Of a stretch of 64,000 nucleotides of DNA, positions 28,638 through 39,219 are shown piece by piece (positions within the stretch are counted from its first letter, which is position 1; each line of letters opens with the position of its first letter). Source of the DNA: Asaia platycodi JCM 25414 (GTDB lineage: Bacteria; Pseudomonadota; Alphaproteobacteria; Acetobacterales; Acetobacteraceae); NCBI RefSeq assembly GCF_000614545.1, contig NZ_BAKW01000001.1, positions 62,001 to 126,000 on the forward strand, read 5' to 3'. A model generated the notes under the pieces. The model had not been told where the DNA came from. It saw nothing but the letters and a program-made list of their open reading frames with translations, and did not search any database. The translations under genes were made by a program, and so were the position numbers.

Positions 28638-30728
28638 ATGTCTCTCAAACGATCCCCGCTTCTGCTTTCCTCCGCGCTTATCGGTGCTTTCGCTTTTGCA
28701 AGCACTGCCCATGCGGATGAAGGCATGTGGACCTTCGACCATCTGCCCAAGGCGGCCTTGCAGAAATCCTATGGTTTCACCCCCGATGCCAACTGGATTC
28801 AACATGTTGTTCAGTCTTCGGCACGACTGGCTGAAGGCTGCTCGGCTTCTTTCGTCTCGGGTGACGGGTTGGTGATGACCAACCATCATTGCGCGAATTC
28901 CTGCCTGGCCGCCCTGTCGGACAAGGATCACGATTATTTCCGCGACGGTTTCACGACCAAGGACCTCGCAGATGAGCGTCAGTGCCCCGGCATGGAGCTC
29001 GATCGTCTCGACACGATGAAAGATGTTTCCAGCCCCGTTGCCGATGCCACCAAGGGCAAGCAGGGCGCGGCTTATGCAGCGGCCCTTCAGGAAGTCGAAA
29101 GCAAACTCACCAAAGACTGCGTTGGTGGTGATGACGCTCATTGGCGCTGCGACATGGTCTCGCTTTATCACGGTGGGCAGACGGCGCTTTATCGCTATCG
29201 CCGCTACAAGGATGTGCGCGTCGTTATGGCGCCCGAGCAGGGCATCGCGTTTTTCGGCGGCGACCCCGATAATTTCGACTATCCGCGCTATGATATCGAT
29301 CTGTCGATGCTGCGTGTTTATGAGGACGGCAAGCCCGTTCATACACCTTTCCTGCAATTCGACCCCGCAGGCCCCAAGGCGGATGATCTCGTTTTCACCT
29401 CCGGCAATCCGGGACGCACCCAGCGCGGCCTCCCTGCCGCTGCTCTTGCTTTCCAGCGCGACGTAATCAATCCGACCGTAATCGCCCTGTATTCGGTGCG
29501 CGAAGGCATGTTGTGGCAATACGGGCGTGAAAGTGCCGAGCATGCCAAGCAGGCCGAAAACACGCTCTTTGGTGTGCAGAACGCCTTGAAGTCATTTTCG
29601 GGCACGCAGTCTGCTCTGCAATCGAGCGATATCGTTGCACGCCGTGCCAAAGAAGATGCCGCGCTTCAGGCATGGATTGACGCCGATCCGGCTCGCAGGA
29701 CGAGGTATGGCGAACCCTTCAAGGCCGTCGACAAGGCCATCGCGCTCGAGAAGGATCTTTTCGCGCGTAACCTGGCTCTGGGCATGGTGTTCGGTGGAGC
29801 GCTCGATAATGTCATGGCGCTGGTCGAGGGCGCCCATGAGCGTGGTTTGCCCGATGCCAAGCGTCATGCTGGCTTTCACGACGCCCAGCTTGGTGAAATC
29901 GAAACCGCTCTTGGCGCGAAAGAGCCATTTTATCCGGAACTCGAAACGGCTCTTTTCGCGCTTCGCCTGACGAGCCTGCGTCAGACCATCGGGGCGGACG
30001 ATGCGCTTGTGCATCTGGCGCTCGGCAATGATGCCCCTGATGATCTCGCCGCCCGCCTGATCAAGAGCACGACAATGGGCGACCCGGCGGCACGTCTGGC
30101 GCTGTGGAAAGGCGGCCTCAAGGCGGTCGATGCGTCTACCGACCCGCTGGTGGTGTTCACGCGCAAGCTTTATCCCAGCTATGCTGCATTGCGCGATCGT
30201 ATGCGTGATGAAGTCGGTGCGCCGTTGCACAAGGCTGAAGGCGATATCGCCCGTGCCCGCTTCGCGCAAGCCAAGGCTGAAGGGCGTCTCGATACGCTTT
30301 ATCCCGATGCCACGTTCTCGCCGCGTCTTTCGTATGGCACGGTCAAAGGTTGGCGCAAGAACGGCGTCGATGTAGCGCCCTTCACTGATTTTGCCGGGAT
30401 GTATCGTCACGCCACCGGCAGCGAGCCTTTCGCTCTGCCCAAGCGCTGGCTCGATGCCAAGGCCGCGGTCAATCCGTCAACGCATCTCGATTTCGTTTCG
30501 ACCAATGATATCGTGGGTGGCAATTCCGGCTCGCCGGTCATCAACCGTGAAGGCAAGGCTGTCGGTCTGATTTTCGATGGTAATCTACCTAGCCTTGCTG
30601 GCGATCTTTATTACGACATCAGCAATAACCGTGCGGTCGCGACCGATACGAGCGCTATCATCGCGGCACTCAGGGTCGTCTATCACGAAGACGGTCTGGC
30701 AGGTGAGCTGATCAACGGTCATCGCTGA
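28638..30728 (+). CDS. S46 family dipeptidyl-peptidase, DPP7-like
   Basis: Periplasmic serine exopeptidase releasing N-terminal dipeptides; 696 residues. Signal peptide LLLSSALIGAFAFASTAHA (residues about 8-26). Catalytic His in MTNHHC (His84) and Ser in VGGNSGSPV (Ser630). Eighteen residues after the Ser is the Gly of FDGN (Gly648). In the family this position is Gly in DPP7 (hydrophobic P1) and Arg in DPP11 (acidic P1), so a preference for hydrophobic P1 residues is expected. The ATG at 28638 begins the signal peptide; the frame is open upstream but low in coding character. Intact. Confidence 0.9.
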   Translation: MSLKRSPLLLSSALIGAFAFASTAHADEGMWTFDHLPKAALQKSYGFTPDANWIQHVVQSSARLAEGCSASFVSGDGLVMTNHHCANSCLAALSDKDHDYFRDGFTTKDLADERQCPGMELDRLDTMKDVSSPVADATKGKQGAAYAAALQEVESKLTKDCVGGDDAHWRCDMVSLYHGGQTALYRYRRYKDVRVVMAPEQGIAFFGGDPDNFDYPRYDIDLSMLRVYEDGKPVHTPFLQFDPAGPKADDLVFTSGNPGRTQRGLPAAALAFQRDVINPTVIALYSVREGMLWQYGRESAEHAKQAENTLFGVQNALKSFSGTQSALQSSDIVARRAKEDAALQAWIDADPARRTRYGEPFKAVDKAIALEKDLFARNLALGMVFGGALDNVMALVEGAHERGLPDAKRHAGFHDAQLGEIETALGAKEPFYPELETALFALRLTSLRQTIGADDALVHLALGNDAPDDLAARLIKSTTMGDPAARLALWKGGLKAVDASTDPLVVFTRKLYPSYAALRDRMRDEVGAPLHKAEGDIARARFAQAKAEGRLDTLYPDATFSPRLSYGTVKGWRKNGVDVAPFTDFAGMYRHATGSEPFALPKRWLDAKAAVNPSTHLDFVSTNDIVGGNSGSPVINREGKAVGLIFDGNLPSLAGDLYYDISNNRAVATDTSAIIAALRVVYHEDGLAGELINGHR

Positions 30729-30739
30729 ACGTGCTCTCT

Positions 30740-30850
30740 GCGGGGTGCTGCCCCGCCCGCCCCGGAAAGGGGCGAGCCCCTTTCATCCCGATGTAGGGTT
30801 TCCAAAGGGCGACGGCCCTTTGGCGGTGTTTGGGGCGGAGCCCCAAACAC
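30740..30850. repeat. Array of four stacked perfect palindromes
   Basis: Between convergent genes. Stem 1: 30740-30756 (GCGGGG/CCCCGC). Stem 2: 30765-30784 (GAAAGGGGC/GCCCCTTTC, two-base gap). Stem 3: 30802-30823 (CCAAAGGGC/GCCCTTTGG). Stem 4: 30826-30850 (GTGTTTGGGGC/GCCCCAAACAC). The last stem touches the stop codon of the SDR gene. Could be a bidirectional terminator or a REP-like mosaic element. Confidence 0.85.
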
Positions 30851-31712
30851 TCAGATAACCGGCGTGCCGCCTGTTACGGCGATGGTGGCGCCTGAGATAT
30901 AGCTGGCTTCGTCGCTGGCGAGCATCACATAGGGCGCGATCAGCTCGACCGGCTGGCCGGGGCGGCCGAGCGGAGTGTCGGCACCGAAAACGTGAACATG
31001 ATTGCCATGCATGGTGGCGGGGATAAGTGGGGTCCAGATCGGGCCGGGTGCCACGGTGTTGGAGCGAATACCCCTCTCGCCGAGAAGCTGGGCCAGACCA
31101 CCGCTGAAATTCTGGATGGCAGCCTTGGTGGCGGAATAGGCCAGAAGGCGCGGTTTGGGGCTGTCAGCATTGACCGAAATGGTATGGATGATCGAGGCGC
31201 CGCTCTTCATATGGGCGACGGCGTGGCGTGTCAGGCGGAACGTTGCCCCAATATTCGTGGCGAAGGTATCGTCCCACTCATCCTCGGAAATATCTTCCAG
31301 AGCGAGACGCTCGACCTGAAACGCCGCGTTGTTGACGAGCACGTCGATGCGTCCGAAAGCGGCCACGGTGTCGTCGACGACGGATTTGCAGATCGCGCGC
31401 GATTTAAGATCGCCGGGGAGCAGGAGCGCCTTGCGACCGGCCTTTTCAATCCAGTTTGCCGTTTCCCGGGCATCCTTCTCTTCCTCGGCGAGAAAGGAGA
31501 GAGCGATATCCGCACCTTCGCGGGCGAAACCGATGGCTACGGCACGGCCAATGCCTGAATCGGCGCCCGTGATGAGGCGATCTTGCCTTCAAGCCTGCCG
31601 GAGCCTCATAGCTGCTTTCACCATGATCGGGCAGAGGCGTCATGGCCTCGGTCTGGCCGGGGATGCGGTCCTGGAGGGGGGTATCGAAAGGAGGTCGGGG
31701 AAAATTCGTCAT
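30851..31712 (-). CDS. SDR-family oxidoreductase, YghA-type (two frame breaks)
   Basis: NAD(P)-dependent dehydrogenase of about 288 residues. It has the extended N-terminus typical of this subgroup (MTNFPRPPFDTPLQDRIPG, then Pro/Gly-rich). The Rossmann loop ITGADSGIGRAVA appears after restoring two single bases near 31586 and 31577. The active site is visible as Ser in IIHTISVNA and Tyr/Lys in YSATKAA; LVNNAAF is also standard. The substrate is unknown; relatives act on sugars, polyols or aldehydes. It lies 131 bases downstream of the aldehyde dehydrogenase gene on the same strand, so the two may be co-transcribed. Confidence 0.86.
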
Positions 31713-31843
31713 GATGAATGCCTTCATGCGGGGGAAGGAAAAGACGCGGCGCGTGGCCTGCCTGTGTTCATCGCGAAACCGTGAGGTGAAGTTTCATGGC
31801 AAAGGATATCAGGGGTAAGAACCCCCGATATCCGACGCGTCGA

Positions 31844-33213
31844 TCAGGCCGAACGGATCAGTTTGTGATTGACGAATTCCTCAATGCCGTTCGAGGAAAG
31901 CTCACGGCCATAGCCGGAGTTCTTGACGCCACCAAAAGGCAGCTCGGGAGCGGTGCCTGTCGGCTCGTTGATGAACACCATGCCGGTCTCGATACGCTCG
32001 GCAAGCTTGCGCCCGCGCTCGACATTGCTGGTGTGGATCGAACCGCCGAGACCGTAAGGCGAGTCATTCGCGAGCGCGATCGCTGCGTCGTCATCAGCGA
32101 CGGGGTAGACGATGGCAGCGGGGCCAAAGATCTCTTCGTAAAAAATCGGGTTGTCCTTGGTCACCCCGGTCAGAAGAGCGGCTTGCATAAAGAAGCCCTC
32201 GCGATCAAGCTGCTTGCCACCCGCGACGAGCTTCGCGCCGTTGGAGACCGCTTTTGCGACCTGGCTCAAAGCGAGCTTCATGCGTTTTCGCTGCTCATCG
32301 GGCCGTGGGTCACGCCCTGTTCCAGCGGGTCGCCATAGCGGAATTCACTGATGGCGTCGGAAAGGCGACGCACGAACTCATCGGCAAGGGATTCGTGCAC
32401 GATCATGCGTTTGGCTGCGGTGCAGACCTGACCGTTATTGGACATGCGGCCCGCAACGGCGTTGGGGATGACCTCGTCGAGATTGGCATCTTCGAGCACG
32501 ATGAACGGATCGGAGCCACCGAGTTCGAGCGTGGTCTTCTTGAGCGCCTTGCCTGCCTGGGCGGCCACCGCGCTGCCTGCGCGTTCACTGCCGGTCAGGG
32601 CAACGCCGCGCACTTCGGGGCGGGCGATCAGCTCTTCGGAGACGTCGTTATCGATGAAGAGATTGGTCCAGACACCCTTGGGCGCCCCGGCTTCGAGGAA
32701 GAGCGCCTCGAAAGCGAGCGCGCATTGCGGCACGCCAGGGGCGTGCTTGGCAAGGACGACATTCCCCGCCATGAGATTGGGGCCGGCGACACGCGCGAGC
32801 TGATAGTACGGGAAATTCCAGGGCTCGACGCAGTAGATGACACCGAGAGACTGGCTCAGAACCGTCGCGCGGCCCTTCTCCACCGCGATCTCGCGTGGGG
32901 CGAGAAATTTCTCGGCATTTTCGGCGTAGTAGCGCAGGATTTTCGCTGAAAGCTCGGTTTCCGCGATGGATTCCGGCAGCACCTTGCCCATTTCGATGGC
33001 GATGAGGCGCGCGTATTTTTCCTTGTTCTGCTCAAGGATCTGCGCCGCCTTGAGCACAATGGCCTTACGATCGGCGAAGCTGCGATGGCGCCAGTCGCTG
33101 TTGTAGAGCGCATGCGCGGTTTCGAGTTTCTCGAAGGCCTGAGCCTTGGTGTGAAGCTCGAATTCGCGCTCGATCTTGCCGGTTGACGGGTTGATTGTCC
33201 GATAAAGGCTCAT
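31844..33213 (-). CDS. NAD(P)-dependent aldehyde dehydrogenase, succinate-semialdehyde type (one frame break)
   Basis: Cytoplasmic aldehyde dehydrogenase of about 456 residues. Landmarks: VEPWNFPYYQLARV, cofactor loop ALTGSERAGSAVA, catalytic Glu in TTLELGGSDPF and Cys in NNGQVCTAAKRM. The C-terminal ELPFGGVKNSGYGREL is present. The frame breaks near 32281, where GCATGAAG is probably GCCATGAAG. The sequence resembles the GabD/YneI branch, but substrate range cannot be told. Divergent from the riboswitch-controlled permease. Confidence 0.88.
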
Positions 33214-33403
33214 CGTGATGGCTCCTTTTTGGGGGATCCCTTTCCTCTCGGTCGGGTGATCTGCATGATCTAGAAAAGGGCGAGCAGCAGGATGGTTGCG
33301 TTTCGCGTAACGCTACAAAGCGCGTCAGACTGGTCGTCGCATCCTTTGGCGCCCTGAAAATTACGACATCGTGGGGCGAAATGCGCTTGGCATTCGGGCT
33401 TTC

Positions 33404-33608
33404 GGGTGGTTACGTCCGTGCTTGTCGAAGGTCTCGCGCGAGCGAGTGAAAAGGGAATGCCGAGCGGGCTGGCAGATCGGCAATCGGTCGGGTTCGAGGC
33501 GGCAGCTGTCCCCGCAACTGTGAGCGGTGAGTGCCTGCTTGAGCCACTGGAGGCATGCCTCCGGGAAGGCGCAGGACATGATGACCCGCGAGCCAGGAGA
33601 CCTGCCTT
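33404..33608 (+). promoter_or_regulatory. Cobalamin (B12) riboswitch
   Basis: About 200 bases with the conserved parts of the AdoCbl aptamer in order: GAAAAGGGAA (33448-33457), CAGCTGTCCCCGCAACTGTG, GCCACTGG, CCGGGAAGGC, and the B12-box tail GACCCGCGAGCCAGGAGACC. It sits 110 bases upstream of the nickel/cobalt permease on the same strand. High B12 would be expected to lower permease expression. Ends are approximate. Confidence 0.93.
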
Positions 33609-33718
33609 CGTCTTTATGCCATGGCCGCCGGGCGGGTCGATCCGGCAGCCGGAGACAGGGTTTTGATCGATCAGACAGTCAGCCGTCCATCACAATTCCG
33701 CCGAAGAGAGGCCCGGTC

Positions 33719-34758
33719 ATGACAAAGGCACCGATTGATGCGGGCACCCCGGAGAAAAGCCTTCGTCTGCGTATTTCCATGCTTGGTTTGTGTCTGATAC
33801 TGGCCAATCTTGCGCTCTGGGTCTGGAGCTTTGTCCTGCTGCGCGACAGGCCGCTTCTGCTTGGCAATGCGCTGCTGGCTTATGGCTTCGGGCTGCGTCA
33901 TGCGGTCGATGCCGATCATATCGCCTCGATCGATAACGTGACGCGCAAATTTATCCAGATGGGTCTCAGCCGCTTCTGACGGGGTTCTGGTTTGCGATAG
34001 GCCATTCTCTTATCGTTGTGTTGGCGGCGTTGGGTACGGCGCTGCTGTCTCAGGCCATGCAGGACCGCTTTGGCGCCTGGCGTGATATCGGCAGTGTGAC
34101 CGGCACGCTGATTTCGGCAGGCTTCTTATTTGCGCTGGCGATCACGAATTTTATCGTCCTGCGCGGGGCCTGGCGTGCCTGGCGCCATGTGAAGGCCGGA
34201 GGCGCGGTCGAGGAGATCGATATCGACGCGCTGCTGGCCAAAGGGGGTGTACTGGCTCGGTTGCTCACGCCACTTTTCAGACTGGTGTCGAAAAGCTGGC
34301 ATATGGTGCTGCTCGGGTTTCTGTTCGGGCTGGGCTTCGATACGGCGACAGAGGTGTCGTTGCTCGGGCTGTCTGCCTCTCAGGCCAGCCATGGGGTGTC
34401 GATCGCGACAATCATGATCTTTCCGGCACTCTTCGCTGCCGGTATGGCCTTGATCGATACGGCCGATGGCGTGCTGATGCTGGGTGCTTATCGCTGGGCC
34501 TTCGTCGATCCATTACGCAAGCTGCGCTATAATATCATCATCACCCTGATTTCGGTCATTGTGGCAATCGGGATCGGCAGTATCGAGACATTGAAGTTGC
34601 TGGGTGACAAGATCGGTTTCGAGGGCCGGTTCTGGCAGCTCGTTTCGCTGGTGAGTGACAGCTTCAACCAGATCGGTTTCATCGTGATCGGCCTCTTCGT
34701 TCTGGCCTGGATGCTGTCGCTTGTTTTCTACCGCGTCGACAGACGCCGCCGGGGGTGA
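33719..34758 (+). CDS. Nickel/cobalt permease (NiCoT family), one frame break
   Basis: Inner-membrane secondary transporter with eight predicted helices, about 346 residues. The helix II signature RHAVDADHIASIDN (HX4DH) near residue 60 is diagnostic. FWFAIGHSLIVV and LGFDTATEVSLLG are the next family motifs. The frame breaks near 33966 (CTCAGCC for CTCCAGCC); repair gives QPLLTGFWFAIGHS. The B12 riboswitch upstream indicates that cobalt for cobalamin is the physiological cargo. AGAGAGG precedes the ATG. A G/C-rich inverted repeat overlaps the stop (34751-34776). Confidence 0.92.
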
Positions 34759-34803
34759 ACTCCGGGTGTCGCCCCCAATCCTGAGTGAGCGTGTTGCTGG
34801 GCT

Positions 34804-37800
34804 TCAGAAGCTGGCGCCGATGCGCATTTGGAAGCTGCGACCGATCAGGGCCTCGTAATAACGGGTGAGGTTATAGATTCCGGCGTCTTTCGGCAGGGCG
34901 TCGGTGATATTATTGATCACGAAGCTCGTGGAAAGATTTTTCGTGACCGCGTAGCCAAGCGAAAGATTGAACTGCGCGAAAGCGGGACGCCTGTTGGCCT
35001 CATAACGCGTTGAGGGCACCTGTAGCATGAAGAGGCTCGGCCCGTACCACATTGTCTGCCACTGCGCGCTGAACGCGCCACGCTGCCAGTTGGTGTTGAG
35101 CGTGAAATTATCTTTGGGCGAACTGGTATTGCCGACCAGAGCATAGGTGCTGCCGAGATAATTCTGCTGGCTTTTCAGATAATGAACGTAATTGCCTTGC
35201 AGATCGATTATACCAGCTTCCTCCGGCAGGCCGAGCCTTTTTAGCGGCAGGACATAGGCGAGAGTTGTCTGCAAGGCCTGCGTTTCATAGCTGGCAATAT
35301 TATAATAGCCCGCCTCGAACGAACTGATCTGTCCCGAGCTGTCGCGGGTAAAGGTCGAACAAAACGCGTTATTGGGATAGCTCGCTGAGTCATAGCAGGC
35401 ATCAAGCAGGTTGCTGGCGCTCAGATAGGTGATGGCATCGGCGATTTTTACATCGACGAAAGACGCCTTCATATCGAAACCCCTGAAAAATGGGGTCTGA
35501 ATTCGAGACTGCCTGTGTAGCTCTTCGACCGTTCATTACGCAGATGCGCATTGCCGCCTGCTGTGCCGGGCACGGAATAGGAATTGAAATTGGAGGTGAA
35601 AGGTTGTGCCAGTCCCGCCTTGGCGCAGTTTGCCATGCGCAAAGCCGGATTAGGGCCGGAAGTAAGACCGACATCCGAGCAGGGATCGACGCCGCTTTCA
35701 TAGTCGGTCGCGCGTGGCGAATAGAGTTCGCCGACAGAAGGGTTGCGAACCGAAACGGCGTAATTGCCGCTCAGTCCGAAATCGCGCATGGGCCACCATG
35801 AGGCACCGACCATATACGTCCAGTAAGCGCCGGTAATGCTGTTATAGGTAAGGCGACCGTTTGCTGTCAGAGACAAATGATAGGCGCCGGGTACCTGCAT
35901 GCCGGGCGAGACCAGCGGGATATCGAGTTCACCAAACGCTTCGTGGGTGTGATAGGCGCCGCCCGTCGAGGGAATGACGGCGTCATTGCCGTATTGAAGC
36001 ACGGTGCCATCCGGCTGCTCCCACCCGCTCAGATAGGCGCCGGGGTTGAAATGATAGGCTTCACGGCGGTGTTCGTAGCCAAGATCCCAGCGTATATCCC
36101 CTGCGGGTAGCCGGAAAACGGTGGAGCTGATCTCTGCCAGCAGATCGCGCTGCGTATTACGATTTGTCGTGCGTTCGATAGCTGTCACATAGTCGCGTGC
36201 GGCCTGTGTCATCTGGTTATAGCCGAAAGGGTCCAGCGGTGCACAGACAGCGCTGCGCGTGGCTATGGGGGCATTTTCGTAGCCGGGGGCGCATTCGATC
36301 GTTCCATCGGCTGCACGCACGGCGTTCAGCGCATTGACCAGATTGGGCACGACCAGAGAGGGCTGTGTCGTGACATTGGTATAGCGCGTATATTCGCCAC
36401 GGATCTTCCAGTTGAACTGGCGGTTCGCTGCCTTGAAATCGCCGTGCAGGCCGCCCTGAAAGCGGAACATCTGCAAGGTGGTGCGGAAATAGCCGGTATC
36501 GAGATCCTGATTGAGGCGGTTCAGATAGAACTGATCGGTCGGCAGGCCATTGGCTGCAAGCGCGCTCTTGATCGTGCTGCTTTCGGCGCTGGTGAGATAG
36601 GGATTGTCGGTGCTGAGTGCGAGCGGGCCGTTTGTGACGCCTTCAGTAAAATAGCTGCTGCTACGTGAACCGTCTGTATTGGGGGTAAGCGCGTCATTGA
36701 AGACGGCGCTGCTGAAGGTCCCGTTATTGACCTGATTTTCAGAGCTGCCTCTGGCGTACCAGCCCTGCCAGGTGGCGTGGAGATGCTCGGTGAAATCGTA
36801 ATGGCCGAGCAGGGTGAGATTGAGCTTGTCCGTTGGCGTGCGCATCTGGATGTAATTGCGCAGGGCTAACCCGTCTCCGCCGATACCCAGAGCGTTATCG
36901 CCCTTGAGCAGAGTGCCGCTGTTGAAGGGCACAAGCGCCTGGCCGTTCTGGCTGAAGACGAGGGGGACGCCATTGGCATCGGCGATGCCAGCATTGGCTA
37001 ACCCGGCATAGGCTGAACCATAGACACCTCCATAAACCGGGAGGTCGCCGTAAACGCCGGTCAGTGTCGGCATGCCGGTCAGGGAACTCTGAATGTAACG
37101 CGTGCCCGAACCCAATACAAAATCATAGGGCGCGTTCTGCCCGAGAGCGGCACGATGATAGATAACGGCGTTCTCGCCGAAACTGCTGGGTCGGTCGCTG
37201 GCGAGCATCCCCGCCTGATTGCGATATTCGACGTCGAACACTAGGCCGCCGCGATCGTGATCGAAGCCGGTACCCGCCTTGAAGGCAATTTTCTCGGCGG
37301 CATTATCGAGTTTCTGAGACCAGTCGCCCTGTGCGTCAAGCGAGACGCCCTTGTAACGATCATCGAGTTCGTAATTGATCACGCCCGCTACGGCGTCGGC
37401 GCCATAAGCGGCGCCAGCCCCACCGAGACGTGTGTCGATGGTCTTGATCAATGAAGTCGGCAGAGCGCTGATATCGACTTCGGAACCTGGCCCGACTCCA
37501 TAGATCGAGGCCGTGGCGCCGCCGCCCATGCGCATGCCATCCACCAGGGTCAGGGTGCGTTGCGAGCCGAGATTGAGCAGGCTGACGAAAGACTGTCCGG
37601 CACCGAAACTGCTCTGTGTGCCAATCGGGGAATTATCGCCGACACTGACCGCCGGATTTTCACGCAGAAGCGCCAGACCCAGATCGAGATAGCCACGTCG
37701 TTGCAGCTGTTCGCCGCTCAATGTGGTGCCTGCCATGACATTTGTCAGACGCGACTGGCTGAGTCTCGTGCCGGTGACATAGAGCGTTTCGGTTGTGGGG

Positions 37801-38039
37801 GCAGGAGCGGTGACGGCCTTCGCAAGAGTATTGGCTTTGATGTTTCGCTGCGTCGAGGCAGTTCCGGGTTTCGCGGTATTGGAACCGTTTCTTTTGGCCG
37901 CGACCGGGCGTTGTTTCAGTTTGGTATTGGCTAAAGCGACCGAACAAAGCGACGTGCTGCTGATCAGAGCAGCGACAGCCAGCGTGAAGGTTTTTCTGCG
38001 ATGAATACCCAGAATTGCCATTGGTCCGGGAAGGGTCAT
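34804..38039 (-). CDS. TonB-dependent receptor 2 (one frame break)
   Basis: Outer-membrane transporter of about 1078 residues. Signal region FTLAVAALISSTSLCSVALA; then a Lys/Ala/Thr-rich spacer. TonB-box-like ETLYVTGTRLSQ lies near residue 85. Plug domain with LLNLGSQRTLTLVDGMRM and TRLGGAGAAYGADAVAGVIN. Ends RSFQMRIGASF with the barrel-terminal Phe. The frame breaks near 35485; repair joins FRPHF to the DMKASFVDVKIADAI segment. No siderophore-type features; ligand unknown. The ATG at 38039 has AAGG upstream; the next at 38021 is less likely. Confidence 0.86.
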
Positions 38040-38404
38040 CGATTTGGCCTTATCGCTCGCTCTGTGATTTGGAGTTCGTTACCTATGGCCTATTGCTGGT
38101 GCAGCAAAACCAGTCTCTTACCTTGTTCGATGAAATGCCTGACCATGTTGTATAATCATCACGGTTTAGCGTAATTTGGCTGCAGTACAGGTCGCACTTT
38201 GCGACATATTAACGAATATCTCGGGATGTCGCCAATATTTCCTGCTGATATATGAGGCGCTGTTTATAAGTGTGTCGTTGCCCACAATGGACGCGTATGC
38301 GATCTCACTTGACCGTCAGGTAGAAGCGGGCGACGTAGACAGTATTGCCTAAAGTCGTCCTATATACCGATCAGTTCTTGCGTGACATCATCCAGGCAAA
38401 CCCC
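38040..38404. other. Intergenic region upstream of TonB receptor 2
   Basis: 365 bases between two minus-strand genes: past the end of gspK and upstream of TonB receptor 2. It holds one small perfect hairpin (38093-38107, TTGCTG-GTG-CAGCAA) that would sit in the receptor mRNA leader. I see no gene and no T-run terminator for the secretion operon here. Confidence 0.5.
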
Positions 38405-39219
38405 TCAACGCGTCTCTTGTGCCAACCTGAGGATTGTCGGGGCGCTGCGCCCGGTGTCGTTCGTGAGCAGGAAAGCGGCCCGGCGTTCGACAGAACCTGC
38501 CTGACCGTCTTCGACCCTGACAACAATATCGACGCTCGTGGCATGCGATTGACCCGGTTTGAGAGGGGGCAGGGGCGCCATACCGGAGCGGGCGAGAGCG
38601 GCGCGGGTGACGGGATCGGTGATGGGCAGGCGGAGATCTTCCGTCTGTGTCAGGGAGAGATGCGGGCGCAAATTACCCATCAACGGCGGGGTCATGCCCG
38701 GTATGAGAGCCAGCTCCTGAAGAGACTGAAACGGTGCATGAGGCGCTGATAGGGCAGACCGGCGCCAAGATAGCGCTTTTGCTCATTGGGGTCGTTGCCC
38801 TGACTTCGGTTGCGCCATGCGACGAGATCGCCCGCAAGAGCGTCGGCCTGAGAAGGCGCAGCACCGCTCTGTTGCAGGAGCGCCGCCAGAAGCGGGCGCG
38901 GAGCCGTGTTCGGGTTGACGCGGCTGGCTTGCGACTGCACCCATATCGTCAGCTTCATGCCATCCTGTACCAGCCTGTGCGGGGTGCCATCGGCGCGCCA
39001 ACGGGTTTTTTCGGGGCCGAGTTCATGCAACACACCGATCCAGATACCGCCTTCTGCAAGACTGTCCATCTGGGCGGTGCGGCGCAGGAGCCGCGTTTCG
39101 CGTAGCTCAGACCCTGCTCCGGCCAAGATCATCGCCACGAGAAAAGACAGCCCGGCCAGTGTCCAGAGCGTGATCAGCAGAGCGAAACCGCCCTCGTGCT
39201 TCTTTCGCGCTGCGCTCAA
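38405..39219 (-). CDS. gspK: Type II secretion minor pseudopilin GspK (one frame break)
   Basis: Tip pseudopilin, about 271 residues. The prepilin leader ends in EGG, followed by FALLITLWTLAGLSFLVAMI; it is longer than other pseudopilins as usual for GspK. RVNPNTAPRPLLAALLQQSG and the later repaired PFQSLQELALIPGMTPPLM match the helix-hairpin-like domain of GspK. The frame breaks near 38738. The start is a TTG overlapping the gspD stop (TTGA). It is the last gene of the operon. Confidence 0.85.

Noticed and set aside
34751..34776. G/C-rich inverted repeat over the NiCoT stop codon as a terminator
   Set aside because: Needs a G-U pair and lacks a T-run; kept only as a remark under the gene.
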